DNA from: Hippasteria phrygiana
Lineage: Eukaryota; Echinodermata; Asteroidea; Valvatida; Goniasteridae
Length of the DNA: 64,000 bases
Direction of reading: 5' to 3'
NCBI GenBank assembly: GCA_037893225.1
Contig: JAZGUH010000407.1
Coordinates: 682,001 to 746,000 of the forward strand
Shown: piece by piece, positions 1 through 13,000 of the stretch
Layout of the letters: every line of letters begins with the position of its first letter
Numbering within the stretch: the stretch's first letter is position 1
Made by a program: the position numbers and the translations under genes
Notes under the pieces: generated by a model
The model's database searches: none
The model's input: only the letters and a program-made list of their open reading frames with translations
What the model was told of the DNA's origin: nothing

Positions 1-209
1 ATTATCGGCGGCTTCTTAGAGTTAACACTTGTGGAGAAAATTCAAACCTCGCAATGTTTATTATCTTCCCGGCCACCATCTGTGTGCAGATTAGCTTTTA
101 TTTATTGCTCCATGCATGTCAAATTCCCTGGGGTATGACTCGCTTTACTCATTCATAATTGCATGAAATATAAACCAAATACAGTAATTTTGACATATAT
201 GGATAGCTT
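1..209. repeat. Left partial monomer, truncated by the window edge
   Basis: The window opens inside a monomer, at ATTATCGGCGG, about 20 bases after the AGATCT register. This unit belongs to a rare subtype with TTATTATCTTCCC, a TTAGC in the class-defining stretch, and CCCTGGGGTATGACTCGC, which lacks one G and makes the unit 231 bp. The same subtype recurs at about 1391-1550 and 14840-14995. The array continues to the left of the window. Confidence 0.95.
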
Positions 210-441
210 AGATCTGGCGCTACATGTTGCAATTATCGGCGGCTTCTTAGAGTTAACACTTGTGGAGAAAATTCAAACCTCGCAATGTTTATTTTCTTCC
301 CGGCCACCATCTGTGTGCAGATTACCTCTTATTTATTGCTCCATGCCTGTCAAATTCCCTGGGGTATGGACTTGCTTTACTCATTCATAATTGCATGAAA
401 TATCAACAAAATTCAGTAATTTTGACATGTATGGATAGCTT

Positions 442-673
442 AGATCTGGCGCTACATGTTGCAATTATCGGCGGCTTCTTAGAGTTAAAACTTGTGGAGA
501 AAATTCAAACCTCGCAATGTTTATTTTCTTCCCGGCCACCATCTGTGTGCAGATTACCTTTTATTTATTGCTCCATGCCTGTCAAATTCCCTGGGGTATG
601 GACTTGCTTTACTCATTCATAATTGCATGAAATATCAACCAAATTCAGTAATTTTGACATGTATGGATAGCTT
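442..673. repeat. Representative complete 232-bp monomer (class A), BglII to BglII
   Basis: This unit runs from AGATCT at 442 to the base before the next AGATCT at 674. It has 90 G or C among 232 bases. Recurrent variable sites, in order, are GCGCTA/GCGGTA just after AGATCT; ATTATC/ATCATC; GAGTTAAAAC, GAGTTAACAC or GATTTAACAC; CTTCCCGGCCACC, CTTTCCGGCCAAC or CTTTCCGGCCACC; the class-defining stretch near monomer position 110; ATGCCTG/ATGCATG; CCCTGGGG, CCCTAGGG or CCCTTGGG; GTATGGAC/GTATGAC; TATCAACCAAATTC/TATAAACCAAATAC; and GACATGT/GACATAT. This copy carries GAGTTAAAAC with an otherwise class A 3' part, so it is itself a mosaic. No protein-coding constraint is visible, because the unit length is not a multiple of three. 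Confidence 0.97.
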
Positions 674-700
674 AGATCTGGCGCTACATGTTGCAATTAT
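619..700. repeat. Inverted-repeat region around the BglII site (representative)
   Basis: ATAATTGCA (619-627) and TGCAATTAT (692-700) are a perfect 9-bp inverted repeat with 64 bases between them. Inside lie two copies of the palindrome ACATGT (657-662 and 686-691) flanking the palindrome AGATCT (674-679). The arms ACATGT...AGC and GCTACATGT are also complementary apart from a six-base ATGGAT interruption. The arrangement recurs in most monomers. Common variants weaken it: ATCATC spoils the outer arm, GCGGTA the inner arm, GACATAT one ACATGT, and the 11-bp deletion removes an arm. Extrusion as a cruciform is possible but not shown. Confidence 0.75.
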
Positions 701-1280
701 CGGCGGCTTCTTAGAGTTAAAACTTGTGGAGAAAATTCAAACCTCGCAATGTTTATTTTCTTTCCGGCCAACATCTGTGTACATGTTACCGTCTATTTAT
801 TGCTCCATGCATGTCAAATTCCCTGGGGTATGGACTTGCTTTACTCATTCATAATTGCATAAAATATAAACCAAATACAGTAATTGTGACATGTATGGAT
901 AGCTTAGATCTGGCGCTACATGTTGCAATCATCGGCGGCTTCTTAGAGTTAACACTTGTGGAGAAAATTCAAACCTCGCAATGTTTATTTTCTTCCCGGC
1001 CACCATCTGTGTGCAGATTACCTCTTATTTATTGCTCCATGCCTGTCAAATTCCCTGGGGTATGGACTTGCTTTACTCATTCATAATTGCATGAAATATC
1101 AACCAAATTCAGTAATTTTGACATGTATGGATAGCTTAGATCTGGCGCTACATGTTGCAATTATCGGCGGCTTCTTAGAGTTAAAACTTGTGGAGAAAAT
1201 TCAAACCTCGCAATGTTTATTTTCTTTCCGGCCAACATCTGTGTGCATATTACCTTCTATTTATTGCTCCATGCATGTCA

Positions 1281-1298
1281 AATTCCCTAGGGTATGAC
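1281..1298. repeat. CCCTAGGG palindrome and 1-bp shortening of class C (representative)
   Basis: Here CCCTAGGGTATGAC replaces CCCTGGGGTATGGAC. The change creates an 8-bp perfect palindrome (an AvrII site inside it), and loss of one G makes the monomer 231 bp. From the first to the last BglII site 32 monomers have the shortened form, and nearly all carry CCCTAGGG. Some units have CCCTAGGG with the full GTATGGAC (for example near 3371 and 29811), so the two changes are separable. Confidence 0.9.
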
Positions 1299-2630
1299 TT
1301 GCTTTACTCATTCATAATTGCATGAAATATCAACCAAATTCAGTAATTTTGACATGTATGGATAGCTTAGATCTGGCGCTACATGTTGCAATTATCGGCG
1401 GCTTCTTAGAGTTAACACTTGTGGAGAAAATTCAAACCTCGCAATGTTTATTATCTTCCCGGCCACCATCTGTGTGCAGATTAGCTTTTATTTATTGCTC
1501 CATGCATGTCAAATTCCCTGGGGTATGACTCGCTTTACTCATTCATAATTGCATGAAATATAAACCAAATACAGTAATTTTGACATATATGGATAGCTTA
1601 GATCTGGCGCTACATGTTGCAATTATCGGCGGCTTCTTAGAGTTAACACTTGTGGAGAAAATTCAAACCTCGCAATGTTTATTTTCTTCCCGGCCACCAT
1701 CTGTGTGCAGATTACCTCTTATTTATTGCTCCATGCCTGTCAAATTCCCTGGGGTATGGACTTGCTTTACTCATTCATAATTGCATGAAATATCAACAAA
1801 ATTCAGTAATTTTGACATGTATGGATAGCTTAGATCTGGCGCTACATGTTGCAATTATCGGCGGCTTCTTAGAGTTAAAACTTGTGGAGAAAATTCAAAC
1901 CTCGCAATGTTTATTTTCTTCCCGGCCACCATCTGTGTGCAGATTACCTTTTATTTATTGCTCCATGCCTGTCAAATTCCCTGGGGTATGGACTTGCTTT
2001 ACTCATTCATAATTGCATGAAATATCAACCAAATTCAGTAATTTTGACATGTATGGATAGCTTAGATCTGGCGCTACATGTTGCAATTATCGGCGGCTTC
2101 TTAGAGTTAAAACTTGTGGAGAAAATTCAAACCTCGCAATGTTTATTTTCTTTCCGGCCAACATCTGTGTACATGTTACCGTCTATTTATTGCTCCATGC
2201 ATGTCAAATTCCCTGGGGTATGGACTTGCTTTACTCATTCATAATTGCATAAAATATAAACCAAATACAGTAATTGTGACATGTATGGATAGCTTAGATC
2301 TGGCGCTACATGTTGCAATCATCGGCGGCTTCTTAGAGTTAACACTTGTGGAGAAAATTCAAACCTCGCAATGTTTATTTTCTTCCCGGCCACCATCTGT
2401 GTGCAGATTACCTTTTATTTATTGCTCCATGCCTGTCAAATTCCCTGGGGTATGGACTTGCTTTACTCATTCATAATTGCATGAAATATCAACCAAATTC
2501 AGTAATTTTGACATGTATGGATAGCTTAGATCTGGCGCTACATGTTGCAATTATCGGCGGCTTCTTAGAGTTAAAACTTGTGGAGAAAATTCAAACCTCG
2601 CAATGTTTATTTTCTTTCCGGCCAACATCT

Positions 2631-2914
2631 GTGTACATGTTACCGTCTATTTATTGCTCCATGCATGTCAAATTCCCTGGGGTATGGACTTGCTTTACTC
2701 ATTCATAATTGCATGAAATATCAACCAAATTCAGTAATTTTGACATGTATGGATAGCTTAGATCTGGCGCTACATGTTGCAATTATCGGCGGCTTCTTAG
2801 AGTTAAAACTTGTGGAGAAAATTCAAACCTCGCAATGTTTATTTTCTTTCCGGCCAACATCTGTGTGCATATTACCTTCTATTTATTGCTCCATGCCTGT
2901 CAAATTCCCTAGGG
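2631..2914. repeat. Monomers linking the 6-mer and the next block
   Basis: A little over one monomer separates the end of the 1390-bp repeat from the next recognisable block. It is ordinary satellite sequence passing from a class B unit into a class C unit that carries CCCTAGGG and the one-base shortening (about 2910). No unique DNA is present. Confidence 0.85.
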
Positions 2915-3960
2915 TATGACTTGCTTTACTCATTCATAATTGCATGAAATATCAACCAAATTCAGTAATTTTGACATGTATGGATAGCTTAGATCTGGCG
3001 CTACATGTTGCAATTATCGGCGGCTTCTTAGAGTTAAAACTTGTGGAGAAAATTCAAACCTCGCAATGTTTATTTTCTTTCCGGCCACCATCTGTGTACA
3101 TGTTACCGTCTATTTATTGCTCCATGCATGTCAAATTCCCTGGGGTATGGACTTGCTTTACTCATTCATAATTGCATGAAATATCAACCAAATTCAGTAA
3201 TTTTGACATATATGGATAGCTTAGATCTGGCGCTACATGTTGCAATTATCGGCGGCTTCTTAGAGTTAAAACTTGTGGAGAAAATTCAAACCTCGCAATG
3301 TTTATTTTCTTTCCGGCCAACATCTGTGTGCATATTACCTTCTATTTATTGCTCCATGCCTGTCAAATTCCCTAGGGTATGGACTTGCATTACTCATTCA
3401 TAATTGCATGAAATATCAACCAAATTCAGTAATTTTGACATGTATGGATAGCTTAGATCTGGCGCTACATGTTGCAATCATCGGCGGCGTCTTAGAGTTA
3501 AAACTTGTGGAGAAAATTCAAACCTCGCAATGTTTATTTTCTTTCCGGCCACCATCTGTGTACATGTTACCGTCTATTTATTGCTCCATGCATGTCAAAT
3601 TCCCTGGGGTATGGACTTGCTTTACTCATTCATAATTGCATGAAATATCAACCAAATTCAGTAATTTTGACATGTATGGATAGCTTAGATCTGGCGGTAC
3701 ATGTTGCAATTATCGGCGGCTTCTTAGAGTTAAAACTTGTGGAGAAAATTCAAACCTCGCAATGTTTATTTTCTTTCCGGCCAACATCTGTGTGCATATT
3801 ACTTTCTATTTATTGCTCCATGCCTGTCAAATTCCCTGGGGTATGGACTTGCTTTACTCATTCATAATTGCATGAAATATCAACCAAATTCAGTAATTTT
3901 GACATGTATGGATAGCTTAGATCTGGCGCTACATGTTGCAATTATCGGCGGCTTCTTAGA
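2915..3960. repeat. Displaced copy of 4771-5816 (offset 1856 bp, 8 monomers)
   Basis: About 4.5 monomers here match the interior of the following 13-mer, offset by exactly eight 232-bp units. Shared rare variants include CTTGCATTACTC (near 3387 and 5243) and GGCGGCGTCTTAG (near 3485 and 5341). The match stops where this copy has GAGTTAAAAC and the other has GATTTAACAC. Part of the same segment, about 3273-4030, also matches about 16489-17250 (offset 13,216 bp), so it has been copied at short and long range. Confidence 0.85.
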
Positions 3961-4038
3961 GTTAAAACTTGTGGAGAAAATTCAAACCTCGCAATGTTTA
4001 TTTTCTTTCCGGCGAACATCTGTGTGCATATTACTTTC

Positions 4039-7000
4039 TATTTATTGCTCCATGCCTGTCAAATTCCCTGGGGTATGGACTTGCTTTACTCATTCATAAT
4101 TGCATGAAATATCAACCAAATTCAGTAATTTTGACATGTATGGATAGCTTAGATCTGGCGCTACATGTTGCAATTATCGGCGGCTTCTTAGAGTTAAAAC
4201 TTGTGGAGAAAATTCAAACCTCGCAATGTTTATTTTCTTTCCGGCCAACATCTGTGTGCATATTACTTTCTATTTATTGCTCCATGCCTGTCAAATTCCC
4301 TGGGGTATGGACTTGCTTTACTCATTCATAATTGCATGAAATATCAACCAAATTCAGTAATTTTGACATGTATGGATAGCTTAGATCTGGCGCTACATGT
4401 TGCAATTATCGGCGGCTTCTTAGAGTTAACACTTGTGGAGAAAATTCAAACCTCGCAATGTTTATTTTCTTCCCGGCCACCATCTGTGTGCAGATTACCT
4501 CTTATTTATTGCTCCATGCCTGTCAAATTCCCTGGGGTATGGACTTGCTTTACTCATTCATAATTGCATGAAATATCAACCAAATTCAGTAATTTTGACA
4601 TGTATGGATAGCTTAGATCTGGCGGTACATGTTGCAATTATCGGCGGCTTCTTAGAGTTAAAACTTGTGGAGAAAATTCAAACCTCGCAATGTTTATTTT
4701 CTTTCCGGCCAACATCTGTGTGCATATTTCTTTCTATTTATTGCTCCATGCCTGTCAAATTCCCTGGGGTATGGACTTGCTTTACTCATTCATAATTGCA
4801 TGAAATATCAACCAAATTCAGTAATTTTGACATGTATGGATAGCTTAGATCTGGCGCTACATGTTGCAATTATCGGCGGCTTCTTAGAGTTAAAACTTGT
4901 GGAGAAAATTCAAACCTCGCAATGTTTATTTTCTTTCCGGCCACCATCTGTGTACATGTTACCGTCTATTTATTGCTCCATGCATGTCAAATTCCCTGGG
5001 GTATGGACTTGCTTTACTCATTCATAATTGCATGAAATATCAACCAAATTCAGTAATTTTGACATATATGGATAGCTTAGATCTGGCGCTACATGTTGCA
5101 ATTATCGGCGGCTTCTTAGAGTTAAAACTTGTGGAGAAAATTCAAACCTCGCAATGTTTATTTTCTTTCCGGCCAACATCTGTGTGCATATTACCTTCTA
5201 TTTATTGCTCCATGCCTGTCAAATTCCCTAGGGTATGGACTTGCATTACTCATTCATAATTGCATGAAATATCAACCAAATTCAGTAATTTTGACATGTA
5301 TGGATAGCTTAGATCTGGCGCTACATGTTGCAATCATCGGCGGCGTCTTAGAGTTAAAACTTGTGGAGAAAATTCAAACCTCGCAATGTTTATTTTCTTT
5401 CCGGCCACCATCTGTGTACATGTTACCGTCTATTTATTGCTCCATGCATGTCAAATTCCCTGGGGTATGGACTTGCTTTACTCATTCATAATTGCATGAA
5501 ATATCAACCAAATTCAGTAATTTTGACATGTATGGATAGCTTAGATCTGGCGGTACATGTTGCAATTATCGGCGGCTTCTTAGAGTTAAAACTTGTGGAG
5601 AAAATTCAAACCTCGCAATGTTTATTTTCTTTCCGGCCAACATCTGTGTGCATATTACTTTCTATTTATTGCTCCATGCCTGTCAAATTCCCTGGGGTAT
5701 GGACTTGCTTTACTCATTCATAATTGCATGAAATATCAACCAAATTCAGTAATTTTGACATGTATGGATAGCTTAGATCTGGCGCTACATGTTGCAATTA
5801 TCGGCGGCTTCTTAGATTTAACACTTGTGGAGAAAATTCAAACCTCGCAATCTTTATTTTCTTCCCGGCCACCATCTGTGTGCAGATTACCTTTTATTTA
5901 TTGCTCCATGCCTGTCAAATTCCCTGGGGTATGGACTTGCTTTACTCATTCATAATTGCATGAAATATAAACCAAATACAGTAATTTTGACATGTATGGA
6001 TAGCTTAGATCTGGCGCTACATGTTGCAATCATCGGCGGCTTCTTAGAGTTAAAACTTGTGGAGAAAATTCAAACCTCGCAATGTTTATTTTCTTTCCGG
6101 CCACCATCTGTGTACATGTTACCGTCTATTTATTGCTCCATGCATGTCAAATTCCCTGGGGTATGGACTTGCTTTACTCATTCATAATTGCATGAAATAT
6201 CAACCAAATTCAGTAATTTTGACATGTATGGATAGCTTAGATCTGGCGGTACATGTTGCAATCATCGGCGGCTTCTTAGAGTTAAAACTTGTGGAGAAAA
6301 TTCAAACCTCGCAATGTTTATTTTCTTTCCGGCCAACATCTGTGTGCATATTACCTTCTATTTATTGCTCCATGCCTGTCAAATTCCCTAGGGTATGACT
6401 TGCTTTACTCATTCATAATTGCATGAAATATCAACCAAATTCAGTAATTTTGACATATATGGATAGCTTAGATCTGGCGCTACATGTTGCAATTATCGGC
6501 GGCTTCTTAGAGTTAAAACTTGTGGAGAAAATTCAAACCTCGCAATGTTTATTTTCTTTCCGGCCAACATCTGTGTGCATATTACCTTCTATTTATTGCT
6601 CCATGCCTGTCAAATTCCCTAGGGTATGGACTTGCATTACTCATTCATAATTGCATGAAATATCAACCAAATTCAGTAATTTTGACATGTATGGATAGCT
6701 TAGATCTGGCGCTACATGTTGCAATTATCGGCGGCTTCTTAGAGTTAAAACTTGTGGAGAAAATTCAAACCTCGCAATGTTTATTTTCTTTCCGGCCAAC
6801 ATCTGTGTGCATATTACTTTCTATTTATTGCTCCATGCCTGTCAAATTCCCTGGGGTATGGACTTGCTTTACTCATTCATAATTGCATGAAATATCAACC
6901 AAATTCAGTAATTTTGACATGTATGGATAGCTTAGATCTGGCGCTACATGTTGCAATTATCGGCGGCTTCTTAGATTTAACACTTGTGGAGAAAATTCAA

Positions 7001-10000
7001 ACCTCGCAATGTTTATTTTCTTCCCGGCCACCATCTGTGTGCAGATTACCTTTTATTTATTGCTCCATGCCTGTCAAATTCCCTGGGGTATGGACTTGCT
7101 TTACTCATTCATAATTGCATGAAATATCAACCAAATTCAGTAATTTTGACATGTATGGATAGCTTAGATCTGGCGCTACATGTTGCAATTATCGGCGGCT
7201 TCTTAGAGTTAAAACTTGTGGAGAAAATTCAAACCTCGCAATGTTTATTTTCTTTCCGGCCAACATCTGTGTGCATATTACTTTCTATTTATTGCTCCAT
7301 GCCTGTCAAATTCCCTGGGGTATGGACTTGCTTTACTCATTCATAATTGCATGAAATATCAACCAAATTCAGTAATTTTGACATGTATGGATAGCTTAGA
7401 TCTGGCGCTACATGTTGCAATTATCGGCGGCTTCTTAGAGTTAACACTTGTGGAGAAAATTCAAACCTCGCAATGTTTATTTTCTTCCCGGCCACCATCT
7501 GTGTGCAGATTACCTCTTATTTATTGCTCCATGCCTGTCAAATTCCCTGGGGTATGGACTTGCTTTACTCATTCATAATTGCATGAAATATCAACCAAAT
7601 TCAGTAATTTTGACATGTATGGATAGCTTAGATCTGGCGGTACATGTTGCAATTATCGGCGGCTTCTTAGAGTTAAAACTTGTGGAGAAAATTCAAACCT
7701 CGCAATGTTTATTTTCTTTCCGGCCAACATCTGTGTGCATATTTCTTTCTATTTATTGCTCCATGCCTGTCAAATTCCCTGGGGTATGGACTTGCTTTAC
7801 TCATTCATAATTGCATGAAATATCAACCAAATTCAGTAATTTTGACATGTATGGATAGCTTAGATCTGGCGCTACATGTTGCAATTATCGGCGGCTTCTT
7901 AGAGTTAAAACTTGTGGAGAAAATTCAAACCTCGCAATGTTTATTTTCTTTCCGGCCACCATCTGTGTACATGTTACCGTCTATTTATTGCTCCATGCAT
8001 GTCAAATTCCCTGGGGTATGGACTTGCTTTACTCATTCATAATTGCATGAAATATCAACCAAATTCAGTAATTTTGACATATATGGATAGCTTAGATCTG
8101 GCGCTACATGTTGCAATTATCGGCGGCTTCTTAGAGTTAAAACTTGTGGAGAAAATTCAAACCTCGCAATGTTTATTTTCTTTCCGGCCAACATCTGTGT
8201 GCATATTACCTTCTATTTATTGCTCCATGCCTGTCAAATTCCCTAGGGTATGGACTTGCATTACTCATTCATAATTGCATGAAATATCAACCAAATTCAG
8301 TAATTTTGACATGTATGGATAGCTTAGATCTGGCGCTACATGTTGCAATCATCGGCGGCGTCTTAGAGTTAAAACTTGTGGAGAAAATTCAAACCTCGCA
8401 ATGTTTATTTTCTTTCCGGCCACCATCTGTGTACATGTTACCGTCTATTTATTGCTCCATGCATGTCAAATTCCCTGGGGTATGGACTTGCTTTACTCAT
8501 TCATAATTGCATGAAATATCAACCAAATTCAGTAATTTTGACATGTATGGATAGCTTAGATCTGGCGGTACATGTTGCAATTATCGGCGGCTTCTTAGAG
8601 TTAAAACTTGTGGAGAAAATTCAAACCTCGCAATGTTTATTTTCTTTCCGGCCAACATCTGTGTGCATATTACTTTCTATTTATTGCTCCATGCCTGTCA
8701 AATTCCCTGGGGTATGGACTTGCTTTACTCATTCATAATTGCATGAAATATCAACCAAATTCAGTAATTTTGACATGTATGGATAGCTTAGATCTGGCGC
8801 TACATGTTGCAATTATCGGCGGCTTCTTAGATTTAACACTTGTGGAGAAAATTCAAACCTCGCAATCTTTATTTTCTTCCCGGCCACCATCTGTGTGCAG
8901 ATTACCTTTTATTTATTGCTCCATGCCTGTCAAATTCCCTGGGGTATGGACTTGCTTTACTCATTCATAATTGCATGAAATATAAACCAAATACAGTAAT
9001 TTTGACATGTATGGATAGCTTAGATCTGGCGCTACATGTTGCAATCATCGGCGGCTTCTTAGAGTTAAAACTTGTGGAGAAAATTCAAACCTCGCAATGT
9101 TTATTTTCTTTCCGGCCACCATCTGTGTACATGTTACCGTCTATTTATTGCTCCATGCATGTCAAATTCCCTGGGGTATGGACTTGCTTTACTCATTCAT
9201 AATTGCATGAAATATCAACCAAATTCAGTAATTTTGACATGTATGGATAGCTTAGATCTGGCGGTACATGTTGCAATCATCGGCGGCTTCTTAGAGTTAA
9301 AACTTGTGGAGAAAATTCAAACCTCGCAATGTTTATTTTCTTTCCGGCCAACATCTGTGTGCATATTACCTTCTATTTATTGCTCCATGCCTGTCAAATT
9401 CCCTAGGGTATGACTTGCTTTACTCATTCATAATTGCATGAAATATCAACCAAATTCAGTAATTTTGACATATATGGATAGCTTAGATCTGGCGCTACAT
9501 GTTGCAATTATCGGCGGCTTCTTAGAGTTAAAACTTGTGGAGAAAATTCAAACCTCGCAATGTTTATTTTCTTTCCGGCCAACATCTGTGTGCATATTAC
9601 CTTCTATTTATTGCTCCATGCCTGTCAAATTCCCTAGGGTATGGACTTGCATTACTCATTCATAATTGCATGAAATATCAACCAAATTCAGTAATTTTGA
9701 CATGTATGGATAGCTTAGATCTGGCGCTACATGTTGCAATTATCGGCGGCTTCTTAGAGTTAAAACTTGTGGAGAAAATTCAAACCTCGCAATGTTTATT
9801 TTCTTTCCGGCCAACATCTGTGTGCATATTACTTTCTATTTATTGCTCCATGCCTGTCAAATTCCCTGGGGTATGGACTTGCTTTACTCATTCATAATTG
9901 CATGAAATATCAACCAAATTCAGTAATTTTGACATGTATGGATAGCTTAGATCTGGCGCTACATGTTGCAATTATCGGCGGCTTCTTAGATTTAACACTT

Positions 10001-13000
10001 GTGGAGAAAATTCAAACCTCGCAATGTTTATTTTCTTCCCGGCCACCATCTGTGTGCAGATTACCTTTTATTTATTGCTCCATGCCTGTCAAATTCCCTG
10101 GGGTATGGACTTGCTTTACTCATTCATAATTGCATGAAATATCAACCAAATTCAGTAATTTTGACATGTATGGATAGCTTAGATCTGGCGCTACATGTTG
10201 CAATTATCGGCGGCTTCTTAGAGTTAAAACTTGTGGAGAAAATTCAAACCTCGCAATGTTTATTTTCTTTCCGGCCAACATCTGTGTGCATATTACTTTC
10301 TATTTATTGCTCCATGCCTGTCAAATTCCCTGGGGTATGGACTTGCTTTACTCATTCATAATTGCATGAAATATCAACCAAATTCAGTAATTTTGACATG
10401 TATGGATAGCTTAGATCTGGCGCTACATGTTGCAATTATCGGCGGCTTCTTAGAGTTAACACTTGTGGAGAAAATTCAAACCTCGCAATGTTTATTTTCT
10501 TCCCGGCCACCATCTGTGTGCAGATTACCTCTTATTTATTGCTCCATGCCTGTCAAATTCCCTGGGGTATGGACTTGCTTTACTCATTCATAATTGCATG
10601 AAATATCAACCAAATTCAGTAATTTTGACATGTATGGATAGCTTAGATCTGGCGGTACATGTTGCAATTATCGGCGGCTTCTTAGAGTTAAAACTTGTGG
10701 AGAAAATTCAAACCTCGCAATGTTTATTTTCTTTCCGGCCAACATCTGTGTGCATATTTCTTTCTATTTATTGCTCCATGCCTGTCAAATTCCCTGGGGT
10801 ATGGACTTGCTTTACTCATTCATAATTGCATGAAATATCAACCAAATTCAGTAATTTTGACATGTATGGATAGCTTAGATCTGGCGCTACATGTTGCAAT
10901 TATCGGCGGCTTCTTAGAGTTAAAACTTGTGGAGAAAATTCAAACCTCGCAATGTTTATTTTCTTTCCGGCCACCATCTGTGTACATGTTACCGTCTATT
11001 TATTGCTCCATGCATGTCAAATTCCCTGGGGTATGGACTTGCTTTACTCATTCATAATTGCATGAAATATCAACCAAATTCAGTAATTTTGACATATATG
11101 GATAGCTTAGATCTGGCGCTACATGTTGCAATTATCGGCGGCTTCTTAGAGTTAAAACTTGTGGAGAAAATTCAAACCTCGCAATGTTTATTTTCTTTCC
11201 GGCCAACATCTGTGTGCATATTACCTTCTATTTATTGCTCCATGCCTGTCAAATTCCCTAGGGTATGGACTTGCATTACTCATTCATAATTGCATGAAAT
11301 ATCAACCAAATTCAGTAATTTTGACATGTATGGATAGCTTAGATCTGGCGCTACATGTTGCAATCATCGGCGGCGTCTTAGAGTTAAAACTTGTGGAGAA
11401 AATTCAAACCTCGCAATGTTTATTTTCTTTCCGGCCACCATCTGTGTACATGTTACCGTCTATTTATTGCTCCATGCATGTCAAATTCCCTGGGGTATGG
11501 ACTTGCTTTACTCATTCATAATTGCATGAAATATCAACCAAATTCAGTAATTTTGACATGTATGGATAGCTTAGATCTGGCGGTACATGTTGCAATTATC
11601 GGCGGCTTCTTAGAGTTAAAACTTGTGGAGAAAATTCAAACCTCGCAATGTTTATTTTCTTTCCGGCCAACATCTGTGTGCATATTACTTTCTATTTATT
11701 GCTCCATGCCTGTCAAATTCCCTGGGGTATGGACTTGCTTTACTCATTCATAATTGCATGAAATATCAACCAAATTCAGTAATTTTGACATGTATGGATA
11801 GCTTAGATCTGGCGCTACATGTTGCAATTATCGGCGGCTTCTTAGATTTAACACTTGTGGAGAAAATTCAAACCTCGCAATCTTTATTTTCTTCCCGGCC
11901 ACCATCTGTGTGCAGATTACCTTTTATTTATTGCTCCATGCCTGTCAAATTCCCTGGGGTATGGACTTGCTTTACTCATTCATAATTGCATGAAATATAA
12001 ACCAAATACAGTAATTTTGACATGTATGGATAGCTTAGATCTGGCGCTACATGTTGCAATCATCGGCGGCTTCTTAGAGTTAAAACTTGTGGAGAAAATT
12101 CAAACCTCGCAATGTTTATTTTCTTTCCGGCCACCATCTGTGTACATGTTACCGTCTATTTATTGCTCCATGCATGTCAAATTCCCTGGGGTATGGACTT
12201 GCTTTACTCATTCATAATTGCATGAAATATCAACCAAATTCAGTAATTTTGACATGTATGGATAGCTTAGATCTGGCGGTACATGTTGCAATCATCGGCG
12301 GCTTCTTAGAGTTAAAACTTGTGGAGAAAATTCAAACCTCGCAATGTTTATTTTCTTTCCGGCCAACATCTGTGTGCATATTACCTTCTATTTATTGCTC
12401 CATGCCTGTCAAATTCCCTAGGGTATGACTTGCTTTACTCATTCATAATTGCATGAAATATCAACCAAATTCAGTAATTTTGACATATATGGATAGCTTA
12501 GATCTGGCGCTACATGTTGCAATTATCGGCGGCTTCTTAGAGTTAAAACTTGTGGAGAAAATTCAAACCTCGCAATGTTTATTTTCTTTCCGGCCAACAT
12601 CTGTGTGCATATTACCTTCTATTTATTGCTCCATGCCTGTCAAATTCCCTAGGGTATGGACTTGCATTACTCATTCATAATTGCATGAAATATCAACCAA
12701 ATTCAGTAATTTTGACATGTATGGATAGCTTAGATCTGGCGCTACATGTTGCAATTATCGGCGGCTTCTTAGAGTTAAAACTTGTGGAGAAAATTCAAAC
12801 CTCGCAATGTTTATTTTCTTTCCGGCCAACATCTGTGTGCATATTACTTTCTATTTATTGCTCCATGCCTGTCAAATTCCCTGGGGTATGGACTTGCTTT
12901 ACTCATTCATAATTGCATGAAATATCAACCAAATTCAGTAATTTTGACATGTATGGATAGCTTAGATCTGGCGCTACATGTTGCAATTATCGGCGGCTTC

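Larger units (their letters stand above)
1..2630. repeat. 6-mer higher-order repeat, 1390-bp period, ~1.9 copies
   Basis: Bases 1 to about 1240 recur at 1391 to about 2630. The spacing is 1390 bp, six monomers of which two are 231 bp long. Within the shared span I see one substitution, C at 1023 against T at 2413. Rare variants are shared by both copies: TATCAACAAAA near 401 and 1791, GCATAAAATATAAACC near 857 and 2247, and the TATGACTCGC unit. The match ends where one copy continues with GCATATTACC (class C) and the other with TACATGTTACC (class B), the signature of an exchange between different monomers. Confidence 0.93.
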
